From contig WBMV01005154.1 of the NCBI GenBank assembly GCA_013396655.1, positions 523,047-587,046 on the forward strand: a stretch of 64,000 bases of DNA. The letters are read 5' to 3'. The notes under the pieces are model-generated. The model had not been told where the DNA came from. It ran no database searches and was given only the letters and a program-made list of their open reading frames with translations. Positions within the stretch are counted from its first letter, which is position 1. Every line of letters starts with the position of its first letter. The translations under genes were made by a program, and so were the position numbers. This stretch comes from Campylorhamphus procurvoides (taxonomy: Eukaryota > Chordata > Aves > Passeriformes > Dendrocolaptidae). Of the stretch, positions 24,997-38,118 are shown piece by piece.

Positions 24997-27900
24997 TAAA
25001 TCAACTAAGAAGCAGATGGAACTAAGCTCAGTACCTGCCATCAAACACTTGAAAACAAGATGGGCAGATCTTTCAATGAACAGGAAATCTCGAACAGAGT
25101 GGACAGACTCTGACTACCTTGGAAAACTAAATAACTAAAATTGTTGTTGTTACCAACCAAATTTTACTACTCCAGCTTTTCAAGCAATTTTGTTTTCCTA
25201 CAGCACTCTCACATTTCTGGAGCAGAAACTATGAAACTTACATGCCATAGGAAAGCTTTTTTTCCCCCAAGAGGCATGTTCACTTCTCCCTCCTGCGCAG
25301 CTGAAATTGCATATATATTTGTCTAGTGATACTGATCCTCTGTGCTGAGACAAGAACTGTCCTTTGGGTCTTGTGGAGCCTGTAGCAACAGGTCTCTCTC
25401 ATCTGGACATCTCATCTTGGCAATATCAACAAACCCTGCCTTCAAAGACCATAATCCCAAATCAGTACAATAAACTACAGGAAGAAAAAAATATATTTGA
25501 AGTCTTTGTGTTTACCCCCGGGTGTTAAATGATTCACTAGGCACTCAGTTTATATTTCCAAGTATATTTAGGCAAGTGGGTGGAGGGAAGGGAGCGGGGG
25601 AGACTGGGGTTTGTATGAAAACCTTCTTCCATAAACCATGCCACTGAGAAACAGGACTGTCAAATCCACATTGTGGCATCTATGATATGTACAGAGAGAG
25701 CAGATAAAAAGGGTATGTAACAACCTTATGCAGTTCTGAGTACTCCCCCTTTAAAGCAGTGTTGTGGAACTACAGAACATGCAAAAAAACCCAGCAACCA
25801 GGAGTCCAAGCCACCTGAATGACAGACGAGAGGTCATAAAATTATGAGCAAGGTAGAAAAGATTACAAGGAAACGATCTAATTGTTCCATATTTTTTTAC
25901 ATGAACTTGAGAGTACCCATTGAAAACATCAGGCAACAGGTTTGGAATAAATGCAGTAATTTTTTTCAGCAACTCCCATGGAAGCCAATGCCAGAAGATG
26001 TTTTGATAGTCAAACTATAATTTTGCTTAGAAAAAGATCAGACAATTCAAATCCAGCCAAGAGAGTCAAGATGTAATTCAGGCCTGGAAATTTGTAAATC
26101 ACTGATCGCCTGAATATAGTATATGTAAACAGGGAAGAATCTGTATCTGAAGTATCCTCTACTGGCAAATACCACAGAAAGGGTAATGCATTAGATAAAA
26201 TCCTGTCCTTCCTTTTACAAGCTGATAAGAGAAAACAGGAAGGAGGTGCTCTGGCAAAAACTTGGTTGCACAAGCAAAGTATGTTTAATTTCCACCCAAC
26301 ATAAATATTGGCTTTTTAAATCAGAAGTTTTCTCTGTACATGCATGAGGCACTATAAGGACACAGTGAAACAGATTTACTAAATTTACTAGGCATGCATG
26401 TTTCTAGATTTAGCCTGCACAAGGTTAATCTGCACTATTTTACAGTTTAATTTTATATTATCATCTGTTAATTTGATGAATGAGATAAAGGTTTCTTATT
26501 AATATTTTTAACCAGAAACTCACATCCAATTATATGTACTTCCCTACATCTTCAAATGAAGATGAAGAAACACTGTTAAACAAACAGTTCCTTTTTTATT
26601 TTTTTCCACACAGAAGTTATATATACTGGTGCAGCCTATTCTAAAACCAAGACTCGTGTTTTAAAGAAGGATACTAAAAATCATAGGACAATCCTTATAA
26701 TGGCACAAAATTAAAAACTCTGATACTTTTGCCTACATAAACAAGAAATTTTCTCCATCAAAAGCAGTCAGGAAAAAAAAACAGTCCTTGTTACTATATT
26801 ACATATAAATGTGAGTTTTATTCATTAGCTTCATCATATATGTAGAAAAATTTAACATAGAGATAATATACTTTTTAATAGGAACTGAATTATGATATTA
26901 TATCTGCTAAAATTTTAAAAATACATTAACATTAAAATAAAAACATTTTTTGACACATCCAGGTGCTTCTGAGGCTGGAAAAAGTGATCTAATAACACCA
27001 GTTGTTATATTCTATTATCGAAATAAGCATTTCTGAAATTATTAAATGTTACACTATCTAGTTCCAGCATCACTGTGTTTCTGCCATATACACTAGCTCC
27101 TTGCAAAAACTATATGGAGTTTTTTTGTCAAAAAAATCCAGTGTCACATCTATGTTTCTAAATTATCCATGTTTGTTTTTGTTCAAGACAGCCTTTTTAC
27201 AGATGGTATAAAACTGAGCTCAAAAGATCTTTCATTGAACTTCCAGAATTGTAGTGACAGTAATCATGTCATTATCAATATTCAAAGGAGAAGTAAAGGA
27301 GAGCAGCACTCAATTACATTAATTTGCAGTTTCTTTCCTCCAAAAACAAAACAAAAACAAAAAAGGACCAAAATCAAAACAATAAGAAAGAAAAAATTTC
27401 AATGGAGAGCTTTTTCTGAAAAGTTAATTAGATACAAAAATGCAAATATTTTTTAAGAAAGATTTCATGGCAAAGCTGTAACTGTTCACGTATCATACTG
27501 GATTTTTGAAAACAGGAGAGGCTTATGTGTAGATCCTAAAGAGGTATCTTCAAATGGAGAACACAGCTGATCCTCCACCACACCAGTGACAGATATTTTC
27601 ATCCCTCATAACACTACGTTCATTCCATTAATTTTTCTTCTGTGGCAGCCTAAGGCAACTGCTCACTTCATTCATATCAGGATTGGCATAATTACTAAAA
27701 AAACCAATATGGATAGATTCTTGGTTTGCTTTTCTTCCCAAAATGTAAGCCGTTCAAAACTGAGGGAAAAAATAAAAGAAACATACTTTCATAAAAACAA
27801 TGCAAATATTTCACTTTGACTTTCATAAATGCTTGTCAATGTGAGTTGTATCTACACTGGCAATCAAAATTAGACCAGAAAATAGCATAATGGACATGGA

Positions 27901-29798
27901 TTTTATTACTTTAATTTGATCATAGATCCAATAATGAAGGAAAGGCAGATAAAATTGACTAACTTAATATTTATGGGAACTTGAACTACTGAAGAGATTA
28001 GTACTTTTACCCAGTTAAGCTTCCAACTGTCAGCTGTCATTACAGGACCTGCCAGAAAAAGCAAATGATACCAACGTTGAACTTGTAACATGACCGCTGG
28101 ACCCTTTTACTGAGAAACAAAACACGCAAGTTAAACCAGGAAAATGCATTGCTTCCTGGCTTTACATTAAGGACAAATCAATGTCCTGGTCCAGCCACAA
28201 TAAATTACCTTTTGCCAGGAGAGAGCTGCTTGGTTTTCTCTGTATGAAATGTCAGTGGAAGGTATTAACAAATGTCAGTGAAAAGCAAAAAGATTCAGTC
28301 AGCAGAGATGTTTGCAAAGACCCCCAACCACTTCCACTCCCTTACAGATCATACCCCAAAATAAACAACAGAGCAGCTTTGAAGTTTCACACCGGTCTAC
28401 TGCTACTACTGGCAGGTGGGGTGCCCACCGCACTATCAGTTTGAACTCACATCTTCTATTTCTAGTAGAAATACATAATTGTGGTAATTTTCAGCCAACA
28501 AGGACTAAAAATTTCAGGCTGTAAAGCAGTTTATGATTCTTCACAAAGAAATAGATAATGAACACAGAGGGTCAGAATAAGACTATTACCCAACTGAGAA
28601 TAAATACTGATGCTCATATATATGACTTTTGAAAAAAAAAAAAGGTCCAAATTGGATGTTTGGTTCCAATAAAGAACTGGCAGCCAAGCAAAAACTTGCA
28701 GCTACCTTTTCAGCACATGAAGACCAGCAAAATACAATACTGTAATTGTGTGCTTGTTGAATGATATTTGTTTCAGCTAATAAAAAGGAGCTAAGCATAA
28801 ACAAAAATGTTCTGCATTGCTCCTGTCAGTGAAAGCTCCAGAAGATTACAGATGCTTTTTTGGGGACAGGGTAACCTTCTCCTATGCTGAGAAAAGTCTT
28901 ATGCATGAGAAAACAGATCAGTGTATAGGATTTTGCAACTAAAGGGCTTCCTACTGTGAAAAGAACATGTTTCAACTATACCGCAAGTGCACACGTGTAC
29001 ACATATACACATCACTTGAAAAATGACTTGTTTTCATAGTGATTAAATAATCCAATATGTAACCTCATACACTCAAAAAAAAAAAACTTTCAAAACTTTA
29101 TCTAATGTTGGAAAGCAGTCTACAAGACACCTTTTCCCAAAAGATTACATATCTCTAGATTATAGTAGGCCTGAGCAAACAGGGAGCACCTGTATGATGA
29201 ATGTTCATTAAGGAAGTTTCCATTTCAGTTTGCCATGAGTTCTGTCATAAGTCTGGTGAGAAATATTTAATATAATGCTTCTACCTATATCAGACCAAGA
29301 GGAGGCACGCTCACTCTCTAATCAATCATTTTCTGAAGCATTTGTATTTCCTCCCTTTCAATCTGGATTACAACTTTTGCATTCATTACTGTTTTCACAT
29401 AATCTTGCATTACATGCAATCCAAAAGTAAAGGATCTAGTAAGTCATACTCTTGCTAAATCTGTAGACCTGATATAGCCATTTCCATGTGACTGCCTGGT
29501 TCTATTCAGGATTTTGACCACCTCATAAACCCCATCAAAAAAATGTCTGAAACGTTAAAACATGCTTGCTTTTTCCCTAGGCTCTTCTGCTTCAAATTGG
29601 ATGAATACATAAGTACTCTGAAGTTCATCTCTCCTTGGGCTGTGAGCTGGTGGTTAAGTCTGGGAGACATCCATGCTAAAATTTAGTGACATGTAACAGA
29701 GGGATGGGCATGGCTTCATTATGTGAAGTCCTGAAGTGTTGTATTACACCACAGCATTGTGCAACTGTTTCCAGAAGTTGTAACTCATCTCTTCCCCT
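24997..29798. other. AT-rich intergenic sequence, no gene recognised
   Basis: No exon, RNA gene or interspersed repeat recognised. A G-rich patch at 25577-25610 is listed separately. Frames of 60-95 codons occur on both strands without domains. Confidence 0.5.
25577..25610 (+). other. G-rich tract with quadruplex-type pattern
   Basis: Successive G runs (GGG, GGG, GGG, GGGGG and GGGG) separated by loops of a few bases, starting 'gtgggtggagggaagggagc' at 25577. At least four runs of three or more G with short loops satisfy the usual G-quadruplex sequence rule on the plus strand. Whether it folds in cells cannot be told from sequence. Confidence 0.6.
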
Positions 29799-29872
29799 CT
29801 CTTTTGTTTTGTTTTTGTTTGTTTGTTTGGGGTTTGTTGTTGTTGCTTTTGGGTTTGTTTTTTTTTTTTGTT
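29799..29872. repeat. T/G-rich low-complexity tract
   Basis: About 75 bases made of TTTTG/TTTG units (29803-29828), a TTG microsatellite (about 29835-29845) and a T run (29858-29869). The open frame reading through it ends in a Phe/Val/Leu-rich stretch and is not a gene. Confidence 0.9.
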
Positions 29873-30224
29873 GAAAAGAGAGTTTTATGAAACAAAATGC
29901 TGCAAAATGTGATAACGGTCAGGAGGTTAGTCAAATGTTTTCTTTTGATTAATAAGAATATTGCATTTCTGTAACACTGCTTTTGGGGAAATGGCTGAAA
30001 TTAGTTTTGGTAGGAGGAAGTCATAAAATGACCATAAAATTGTGAGCACTTATTCTGGGGCAAACTTTGCATGATTTATAGAGAATCCCACCTCCAATGC
30101 AAGAAATTAGAAGAGAAATTCAGGTTTCTCTATGAGTGTCTATGACTAAAAGTCTGAGGACTAGAGCAAATAAAAAGCCAGAGTAAAATTAACATGAAAG
30201 GTTACATTTGTACATTTTGGGAGC

Positions 30225-30350
30225 TACTTATTTCTGCTCCTAGATCGGAGAGGAGGGCAGGCTGGCTATAATCAGATGTTAATGAGCAAACTTAATGACT
30301 GTTACAAGAACTTCACAGGCACTCTGCAAAGCCCCAGTATGTGCCTTAGT
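30225..30350. promoter_or_regulatory. Possible conserved non-coding element
   Basis: Mixed-composition block: 'ggctggctataatcagatgt' (30260-30279), 'taatgagc' and 'cttaatgactgttac', with a CpG at 30246. Homeodomain-type TAATGA/TAATGAC words occur within about 30 bases. Candidate only. Confidence 0.2.
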
Positions 30351-31340
30351 CTAATTTTGGCAGTCACAAAGCGAAGGCAGCCTCTCAGAACAGAATTTGA
30401 TGCCACCAGGCTATGAAGCCGGACTCAGATGAGTCTCCATCAACAGCCTTTTCCATGTCACACAACAGCTTCCATACACATTCCTCAAGGACAGCCAGTA
30501 AGTAACTTAAAATATTTCATAGTGTCTTATGTAAGGCAGTCAAGAATTCACATAATACTGCCTTTTTTTTATTTCTGTCCTGGCCTCCACCTCCTGTTTC
30601 CCTCCATTGTAATCACATAATTTTTAATGTGCATCTTTTTTGAAGCAAAAAGTTCACTACATGAGTAGGCAAACTCAGCTAAAAAGATACGAAGAGAAGT
30701 TTTCTATTGTTTGGATTTGGATTGTTGAGCTTTTTGTTTTGCATTAATGGTCAAATAAATCAAAAGATGACACTGTACAATGTAAAAGTACAATCTTGAA
30801 TAGCAGTTTACATGGATTTTAAATATTTTGGTAATGTGTGGTGTGCAAATTACCAAGATAGGAAGAGAAGTTCTGACTTACATTGTGCAAGAATGAGGTT
30901 CATAACTATTTATCCTATGTTTATTTTTACTAATCCAAATTATTACAATAAAAGAATAGCAATACGTGGTCACATAATTAGCTCTTATAATAATTAGAAG
31001 GGGAAAAAATCCCTTACTGAGGCAAACACACATTTCTGTGCAATTTAAACAGGAAGTCCTCGATGATTAACATTAATTGAGAAAAGGCTTTTCTAGCAAA
31101 GAAAAAACCCTGTGTGAAACATTAAACAAACTTATCTGATATTTATGGTTTTTTTCTTTAATAATTAATGAAATGTAAATAGTCAAGGGAGTCTAGAGTT
31201 TTGCTTTGTAACTAGCTACTATTATAAATGGTAGTCAGATGTTTACAGAATACCCAGAACCCTTTTGTGTGAAAGGAGGTTACAAATCTGCCCCTTTTCC
31301 CTGTTCAAAGTCAAAAATAATGGTGCCTGATCCCTAGAGC

Positions 31341-31580
31341 CTTCATTGCAAGAACTGTTTGCATATTCAGTTATTGTTTCTGCTGCGTCAGTCATCTGCT
31401 GAAGTTCACTCTAATGTGGCCCTGATCAATTCTGCCAGCTGTGCTTAAGTGCTGTTTACTATAATAACATCACACTGCATTCTTATTTGGCAACAACAGC
31501 TATGACAGCACCTAAATGCATTGAGAAGCCAAGATTTTATCATGTACACAGATCAAATTGGAATTGTTTATGGAGGCCAG
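31341..31580. promoter_or_regulatory. Possible conserved non-coding enhancer with SOX/POU- and MAF-like sites
   Basis: Among the AT-rich blocks this one looks most like an ancient developmental enhancer. TTTGCAT (31358-31364, seven of eight octamer bases) lies next to ATTGTT (31373-31378, SOX-type), followed by TGCTGCGTCAG (31381-31391, close to a MAF recognition element). Further on are 'ccctgatcaattctgccagc', TTTGGCAA and 'cagctatgacagcacctaaa'. There is no repeat or homopolymer over about 240 bases. The motif matches are read directly; function and conservation are inferred. Confidence 0.33.
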
Positions 31581-31857
31581 CGTTGTTCTATTTCTGTCCT
31601 TTCTAGTGAATACCAATACCACAATAATGGCTTTGCCAAAAGCATTACTACTCTGCCCTTTCTAATAAGTGAAGGTCTTGTTGATCTAAATACTCTATAG
31701 GACATGGAAATTATTTCATTATGGCAGCATACACATTCGCACTGGGTAAGAGAGAGAAAACTTAGAAGATGGGCAGATTAGCTAGTGAGATAAAAACTGG
31801 TATCATCCAAGGAAGTAGATAAATACTTTGTAAATATATCAATATATTTGGTAAGAT

Positions 31858-31876
31858 TCAAAAAAAAAAAAAAAAG
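31858..31876. repeat. A homopolymer
   Basis: Run of about 17 A after 'gattc'. A second, interrupted A-rich patch follows at about 31910-31928. No adjacent retrotransposon body is recognisable. Confidence 0.8.
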
Positions 31877-32292
31877 CAAATATCCAGTGTATAAAAGGTA
31901 AGGAAATTAAAAATAAAAAAAAGAAAAAACACCACCAAATCAGATTAATTGAATAACAACAGAAACACTCGGTGTGGCACAAAGGTCTCCAAACACATTT
32001 GCAACATTTCAAAGTAGTTTCACATATTTTTCCCAATATGCCCAACAGTTCGCTTGGCCATATGTTAAGTAAATCAAATGTCTTAAATATACAGGCATGG
32101 TTGAAAAAGCCATAAAGAAAGAACCTAATCCTCCTTCTCCTGAAATCAGTTATAAATACAGCAATAGAATCTTGTCCTGAGAGTTATTTTTTACGCTGTG
32201 ATAACACCCCACAGTATGCTAGATGTTTTCCAAACACAGATGAAGACACATTTCCGGACAGCATACATATAAAAAGACAATAACAGATGAAG

Positions 32293-32312
32293 CAGGGGAG
32301 GGGGGGGGAGTG
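32293..32312 (+). other. Short G-rich tract
   Basis: GGGG, a run of nine G and GGG separated by single A or AGT. It can be read as a quadruplex-type pattern on the plus strand if the nine-G run is split. Low-complexity; no other significance seen. Confidence 0.5.
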
Positions 32313-32754
32313 GGAAAGAATAAGATATTGACAAAAAGGTTATAATACAGAGAAGCATTGGTCTTATTAGTCACATTATTTTTAAGAACAGTTGCTTTGC
32401 CATTGTCTTTAAGGTTTATAGTGCTGAGCCCCCCTCAGTTTATTCTCCTACAATATTTTGTTTTCTTCCCTCACCCGCTTCCAGGTGCTGCTGAACTGTC
32501 ACTTCTTCTCCTTACAGTCCTTCCCTTCCCATAAAGACAGATCAATCCTCACACAGATCACTGAAAATAAGAGAGGGGTTCTGGGGAACCACAAACATGC
32601 ACTCATCAGACTGAAGCAAAGGAGACTTCATAGGAGGAACACTGGGCTTTGAAGACTGACCAGAAAGTGGTCTTTAGTAGGCATGGAGAGTTGTGAAGAC
32701 AGTTCTGGGAGATAATTCCTGAAAACTGTAAAGACAGGAGATGGCAGGATGAAA

Positions 32755-33389
32755 GATGTTGGACATGACCTGACAATTTATGCTCACAGTCCAAAAAGCC
32801 AACTATATCCTGGGCTGCACCAAGAGAAGCGTGGCCAGCAGGTCAAGAGAGGTGATTCTATTCCTCTCTTGAAAACCCACTTGTGTCCTGGTCTAGGGCT
32901 CTCAATATAAGACGTGGACCTGTTGCAGTGAGTCTAGAGGGAGGCCACAAAGATGATCAAAGTGACAGAACATCTCTCCTATGAAGACAGGCTGAGATAC
33001 TCAGAGATGTTCAGACTGGAGAAGAGAAGACTCTGGGAAGACTTTGAGCAGCCTTCCAGTACTTGCAGCAGGCCTATAAAAAAGATGGGTACAGACTTTT
33101 TAGCAGGGCCTGTTGTGGTGGGCCTACAAGGCATAATGGTATTTAACTAAAGGAGGATCAATCTAGATTAGATGTAAGGAAGAAGCTTTTTACAAGTAGA
33201 GTGGTAAAACACTGGAACAGGTTGCCCAGAGAGGTGGTTGATGCCCCATTCCTGGTCAGGTTGGACAGAGCTCCAAGCAACCTGACCTGGTTGAAGATGT
33301 CCCAGTTCATCACAAAGGGGTTTGACTAGATGATCTCTGAAGGTCCCTTCCAATTCAAAATATTCTTTGATTCTATGATTCCATGATAC
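32755..33389 (+). mobile_element. CR1 retrotransposon, 5'-truncated, relic ORF2 C-terminus plus 3' end
   Basis: Best-preserved repeat in the window. It opens near 'gttggacatgacctgac' and from 32789 reads VQKANYILGCTKRSVASRSR in one frame, matching the C-terminal region of CR1 ORF2 that follows the reverse transcriptase domain. A second stretch with HLSYEDRLR and LEKRRLWEDF is readable from 32953 in another frame, so at least one indel separates them, and stop codons interrupt the rest. Then come 'taaggaagaagctttttaca', 'aacactggaacaggttgccc' and 'gactagatgatctctgaagg' (33323-33342), 'tcccttccaattcaaaatat' and an ATTCTATG-type tail to 33389. The endonuclease and most of the reverse transcriptase are absent, so it cannot move by itself. 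Confidence 0.96.
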
Positions 33390-36300
33390 CTAGAAATATA
33401 GAGCCAAGGACGATTAGGTAGGACCTAAGAAATTTCAAAAAAGATCAGCTTGATATATTGGAAGAGGTGGGGTTCAAAGAGAAGACTAGTGTGACCACAT
33501 CAGACAGCCACATTCTGTAAAGCCTGAAACATGTCACAGAGCAGACTTCCTGCAAGCACTTTTCTACACTGAGGCAAAAATTCCCTCATCTGTACAGAAG
33601 TGCAGAAAATTAAAACATTTCTTCCCCCAGTGGCTGCACGGAAGAGATTTCAAGAGAATATAAAAAAGTCCTACACACATTCAATGGGAAGATAATAGAA
33701 GAGTTCACAGAAGCCCAACTAATGACTCATCCAACTCTACAGTCATTGAAGCAACTGCGCTCTTTAAATCAACAAAGCCACATATGAAAGTCACATAATC
33801 TGAAGCATCGTCCAGCCATAGGTGACTGGCCTGAAGAGAGAACCTTCAGCCCTAAAGTTCATTTCCTTTGGGGGATTTAACCTAAGTTTTCGTTTCACTC
33901 TGGAAACTTAAAGAACCATTTTTTTAATGGGGGAAAAAGGAGCAAATAAATAAATTGAAAGCAATGTGCTTTCAATTCTACACCTTCCGTTAACTTCTGT
34001 CAAGTTATTGGACTTCTAAGGAATATTACACAGAATATGGATAAATCGTAATATGTATTCATGTCATACTTCCTAGCAGCACAGAAGGCTCCCTCTGAGC
34101 AACTGTAGAGCATGCTGTGGCTGTGTATTCAAAAGTACTACACATTTGGTTATTACAGACCCATAATAAAGTCAGTTTTGCGCTGATATCAAAACACCAT
34201 ATAAATTCTTATTAAAATATGAAAGCAACAATGCCTGTTTAAAATCCAGTAACACTAACATAATTTTATAGCTCTAAGAACTGCAACATTGACCGAGGTA
34301 TTCTAATTTTTCTCTCTTAAAATGTTGGAATATAAAAAATGAAAACACTTCACATAGTTATGAAGAGTTTTATGACCAATTCTGAAAATACTTCCAGTTT
34401 CCAGTAGCTGATTGGAGCCACAGGCCCTCAGAGACTCATGAGATGTCCTTGGCACTTTGCAAGATAAAGTCAATTTCTATACTTTTTCTTCATTCTCTTC
34501 ATAACTTTTAACTTTTAAAATCAGCAAATGACAATTTAATTGCTCTTCTGCTAATCTCTTATACACTAAATTTAAATTAGGGGTGATTATTTAAAGTGTA
34601 TGTATAAACTACCGAAGTCAAGGAGTTGTAGGTGCACAGCAGACCCTTAATTTGCCTGGTTTAAACAGTTAGATTGTTGCTTATATGTATAAATAAATCC
34701 CCCTTTCATCATGGCCTTACAGAAAACATGACATCCTTCTAAATTCATCATCAGGTTGCCAGGCAGACTCCAAAACAAAAATAATTCATTCAAACTGTTT
34801 AATCTAGTCAGGGCAGATTGACAGTATCTTTATACATTTTTGAAAGCTCTTTTAACATTAGCTGATACTTTAGTGTGGGAAGAAACTAAAAGCTTTCTAC
34901 ATATAAAAGTTCATCGTTTACCTTCTCACAGCTATCAGATAAAAGCATAAGGGCAATGAAGCCACAGCTCTCAGATATATTACTCCCAGAGGACAGAACC
35001 CAAATGCATAAGCATCCGCAAAGGCAGCAGGTGTGAGCTTTGACTAAAGAACAAATGTTATACAAGAGAAAGATGCCCGAGAAGAGGTAACTAAGCCTAT
35101 CAATATCGCTGTGCCTAGGATAGGATTCTGTGCCTCCGAAGGGGTAAAATGGCTTTCACTAGATGTAAATAAATAAATAAGCGAGAACAGTACTTCAGAT
35201 CTTTTAGTGAACTTTCTTATGAATGGATTGCAACACACAATGACAGAACTCCCTCAATTCCGCTTTTCAATAACTCCAAGGCACTGGGGATGTGACAGCA
35301 TGATGAATACCACAACAGACAGCTCCAATATGGTACCATTTTACCAGATCAATATCTCACTGCAATATAAGAAAAAAAGAAGCTGATATTAGTCTACACA
35401 GTGTATTACAGATGAGGTACATTTCTTCTTACTGCACTCATGCTGAACCAAAGTAATAATTCATAGATGCCTTTAAAAGGTTTGCACACTACAAGCACAT
35501 GCAAAAAAAAGCTAATCTTGACTTCAACATCTGTTTGAACATGCAATAGCTTAAAGCCATAAGTACGTAGGATTCTATGTATGTATCTATTAATCTACCT
35601 GTGTGTACCACAAACACAATGACAAACATATCTGGAGACAGAGAAGTAACGGGATTTATGTATGCTGCGCCATTCCTTCAGGAATAGCTTTCTTCAGGAA
35701 CAGATTACTTTACATATCAATCAAACATTTCTTAGCAAGTCAGTGTCCCCTTCTGTCCCCTTTTTCTATGAGGACATAGGAACATTTTTCACTGAAGCTA
35801 CAGCGGGTACCATTTTAAAAGTCTTCATTTGCCAACAGCAATAACATGGTTTGGTTTTTTTTTTCCCCTGTACTTCAAATAGGAAATGAGTGGGAGATCT
35901 CAGTTACTGCGGTGTGATAAGTCCTTGCAAATTTAACCTTTTTATAGCAACTACTGTAGCTTTCAAAATAGAAAACAAATAGGATGCCTTGGTAAAAATA
36001 ATATCTTTAAGGCTAGCAGAAAGAAACTGTAAAATAGACATTATCAGATATGTGTTTGCTTTTCATCTTCCCCAGTATTCTCAGAAGAAAACTAATGGGA
36101 GAAAAAAATTCTCTCATCTGAATAATAATATTGGACTTTATTCTACTCTGATAATGCCATAAATGTCTGTCATGAACATAATCTAATAGGTACAGTTGGA
36201 CAGGTAAAATAATGTAGCTATTTTTACCTCTGACAATGTGAAAGATAACACAAATGATCAAATTAATTAGTTCTGTTGTTTGACAGCTGCCTTTAATTTC

Positions 36301-36500
36301 TGTTGATTGTTCTCCTTTCCAATATAAACTATAAAAGTCAAAATTTAGACTAGTTTAAACTTCTGGTACATTCAAGAATACCTATAAATTATGTGACATT
36401 TCATATCTTTTTTTCTCTTTCTCATTTCCATTTGGCTTATTTTTTGCAAAGGTAACACTGCTTAAAGATACAAGGTGCGGAAAATACCATGTAATGTAAA

Positions 36501-36519
36501 ATTAATTTTTAAAATTAAT
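36501..36519. repeat. Perfect 9-bp inverted repeat of homeodomain-type words
   Basis: ATTAATTTT, a single T, then AAAATTAAT: both 9-base arms are perfect reverse complements. Each arm carries an ATTAAT core, a homeodomain-type word. It could be a paired binding site or simply an AT-rich coincidence. Confidence 0.6.
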
Positions 36520-38070
36520 GATGTATATAGTTAATATCATATCATTCCTAAGTTGAAGTTAAAAGGACTTGGTGAAAATTAACAGTCATATGGCAAGTTG
36601 AAAGAGAAAATTTTATTACAGCAAGAAAAAACAGGGCCAAACTGGCTTACAGATACATAACTGTATACCGCAGATCATCACCAGAGCAGTAATTGTGACA
36701 AACAGTATCAACCATAGAATTCCCTACAGGAGGGCATCACAAATGTAATTTTTCATATGAAATTAGATCAAACCTAGATGAACTGAAAAGTCTGTAGTTC
36801 AGAATGAAACAAAAATTTGAGTTTTAGGACTTAAATTTTTCAGCTGTCTCTCCAGAACAGGGGGATACAAATTGTAACAGAAGTTCCTGCAAGTGAGTTT
36901 CATAGAAAAGGATTTGAAAACTCAGGAAGCAAAAATATACCAAAATCACAACAGAATTCATACGCAAAAAACCTCCACCACATCAAAATTATTTCTCAGG
37001 CTTTACTCTGGCCTCTGTTAATATGACTCAAAGCACAGAAGTTACCTACTAAGCAACAGACAAGAAAGCAATGACCTATTTCCAGTGCTGGTCCCTCTTT
37101 CATTAACCTTCTGGATGTACAAATGAGGGGATGATGATCAGACACCCAGATTCTCCTAACTCTGTATATACTTTGTGCATGCATTACTTAAAGAGGGGAA
37201 AAGCACCAAATTCATGTACTAAGTGGAAGTCTTAAATAGGTATGAAATGTCAGACAAAAGAAATAATCAGCAGAATGTATAAAGTAACAGGATTTGAACT
37301 CAGAATAAGAAATAAACCGCACATGAATATAATCAGAAAGTATATCAATGGGTAAATATACTCTTACTGAAAGACAGATTATTTGATGACATATGAACAG
37401 CCACCTGATGTCATACCAATTTGTGTCTGACTGGGCTAGCAAGCTTCAAGTCACTCACTCACTTTTTCCATTCATGCTTTTATTAGCAGCATCCAAGAAA
37501 TCCAGCCCATAAAAATGCACCAAGTGCAGTTACCAGGCTATCTAAAATTTTACCTTTCTAATTTGCAAAGCAAAATCTGTACATATTTCAAGGCAATGAC
37601 ACCACTAACAGGACTGAAGCCCCAATCATATAGTTGCTCCTGTTTTGCAGTGCAGCCTTGCCCACATCTGGGGTGCTGCTTAAAGAGCAAAGTTCTTGTC
37701 CCAAAGCAGAAAGGTGTGGGACTGACATGGAGAAAATGTAAGACAATCAATCAAGTTAGTACACTATACATGCATTTAAATTGGTATAAATATGTCCACT
37801 GAAGACTGCTCAAAGTTATATTCATGCACAGGCATTATTAGTGAGTTGAGAACTCATGAAATCCTGTAGAGTGAGGAAGCGATAATATCATAGCTCTGTT
37901 ACACGGTGCACAGTAACATGAAAATTTATCACTTGTTCAGCTCCTAAACTGACAGTGAATGATTACATAAAGAAAGAGGGGGAGACTCCTGAAGAACAAG
38001 AAACCTTTAATGATGAACTTTTTTTCCATTTAAACATTCGGAGATTGGACTTAGACATATTCATCTCAAA

Positions 38071-38118
38071 GACTGAAGAAACCTGGATTGAAGAAACCCA
38101 AGATTGAAGAAAAACATG
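38071..38118 (+). repeat. Short tandem repeat, three imperfect 15-17 bp units
   Basis: Three consecutive units sharing GAYTGAAGAAA: 38071-38085, 38086-38101 and 38102-38118, ending CCTG, CCCAA and AACATG respectively. A local tandem triplication that has since diverged. Confidence 0.75.
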
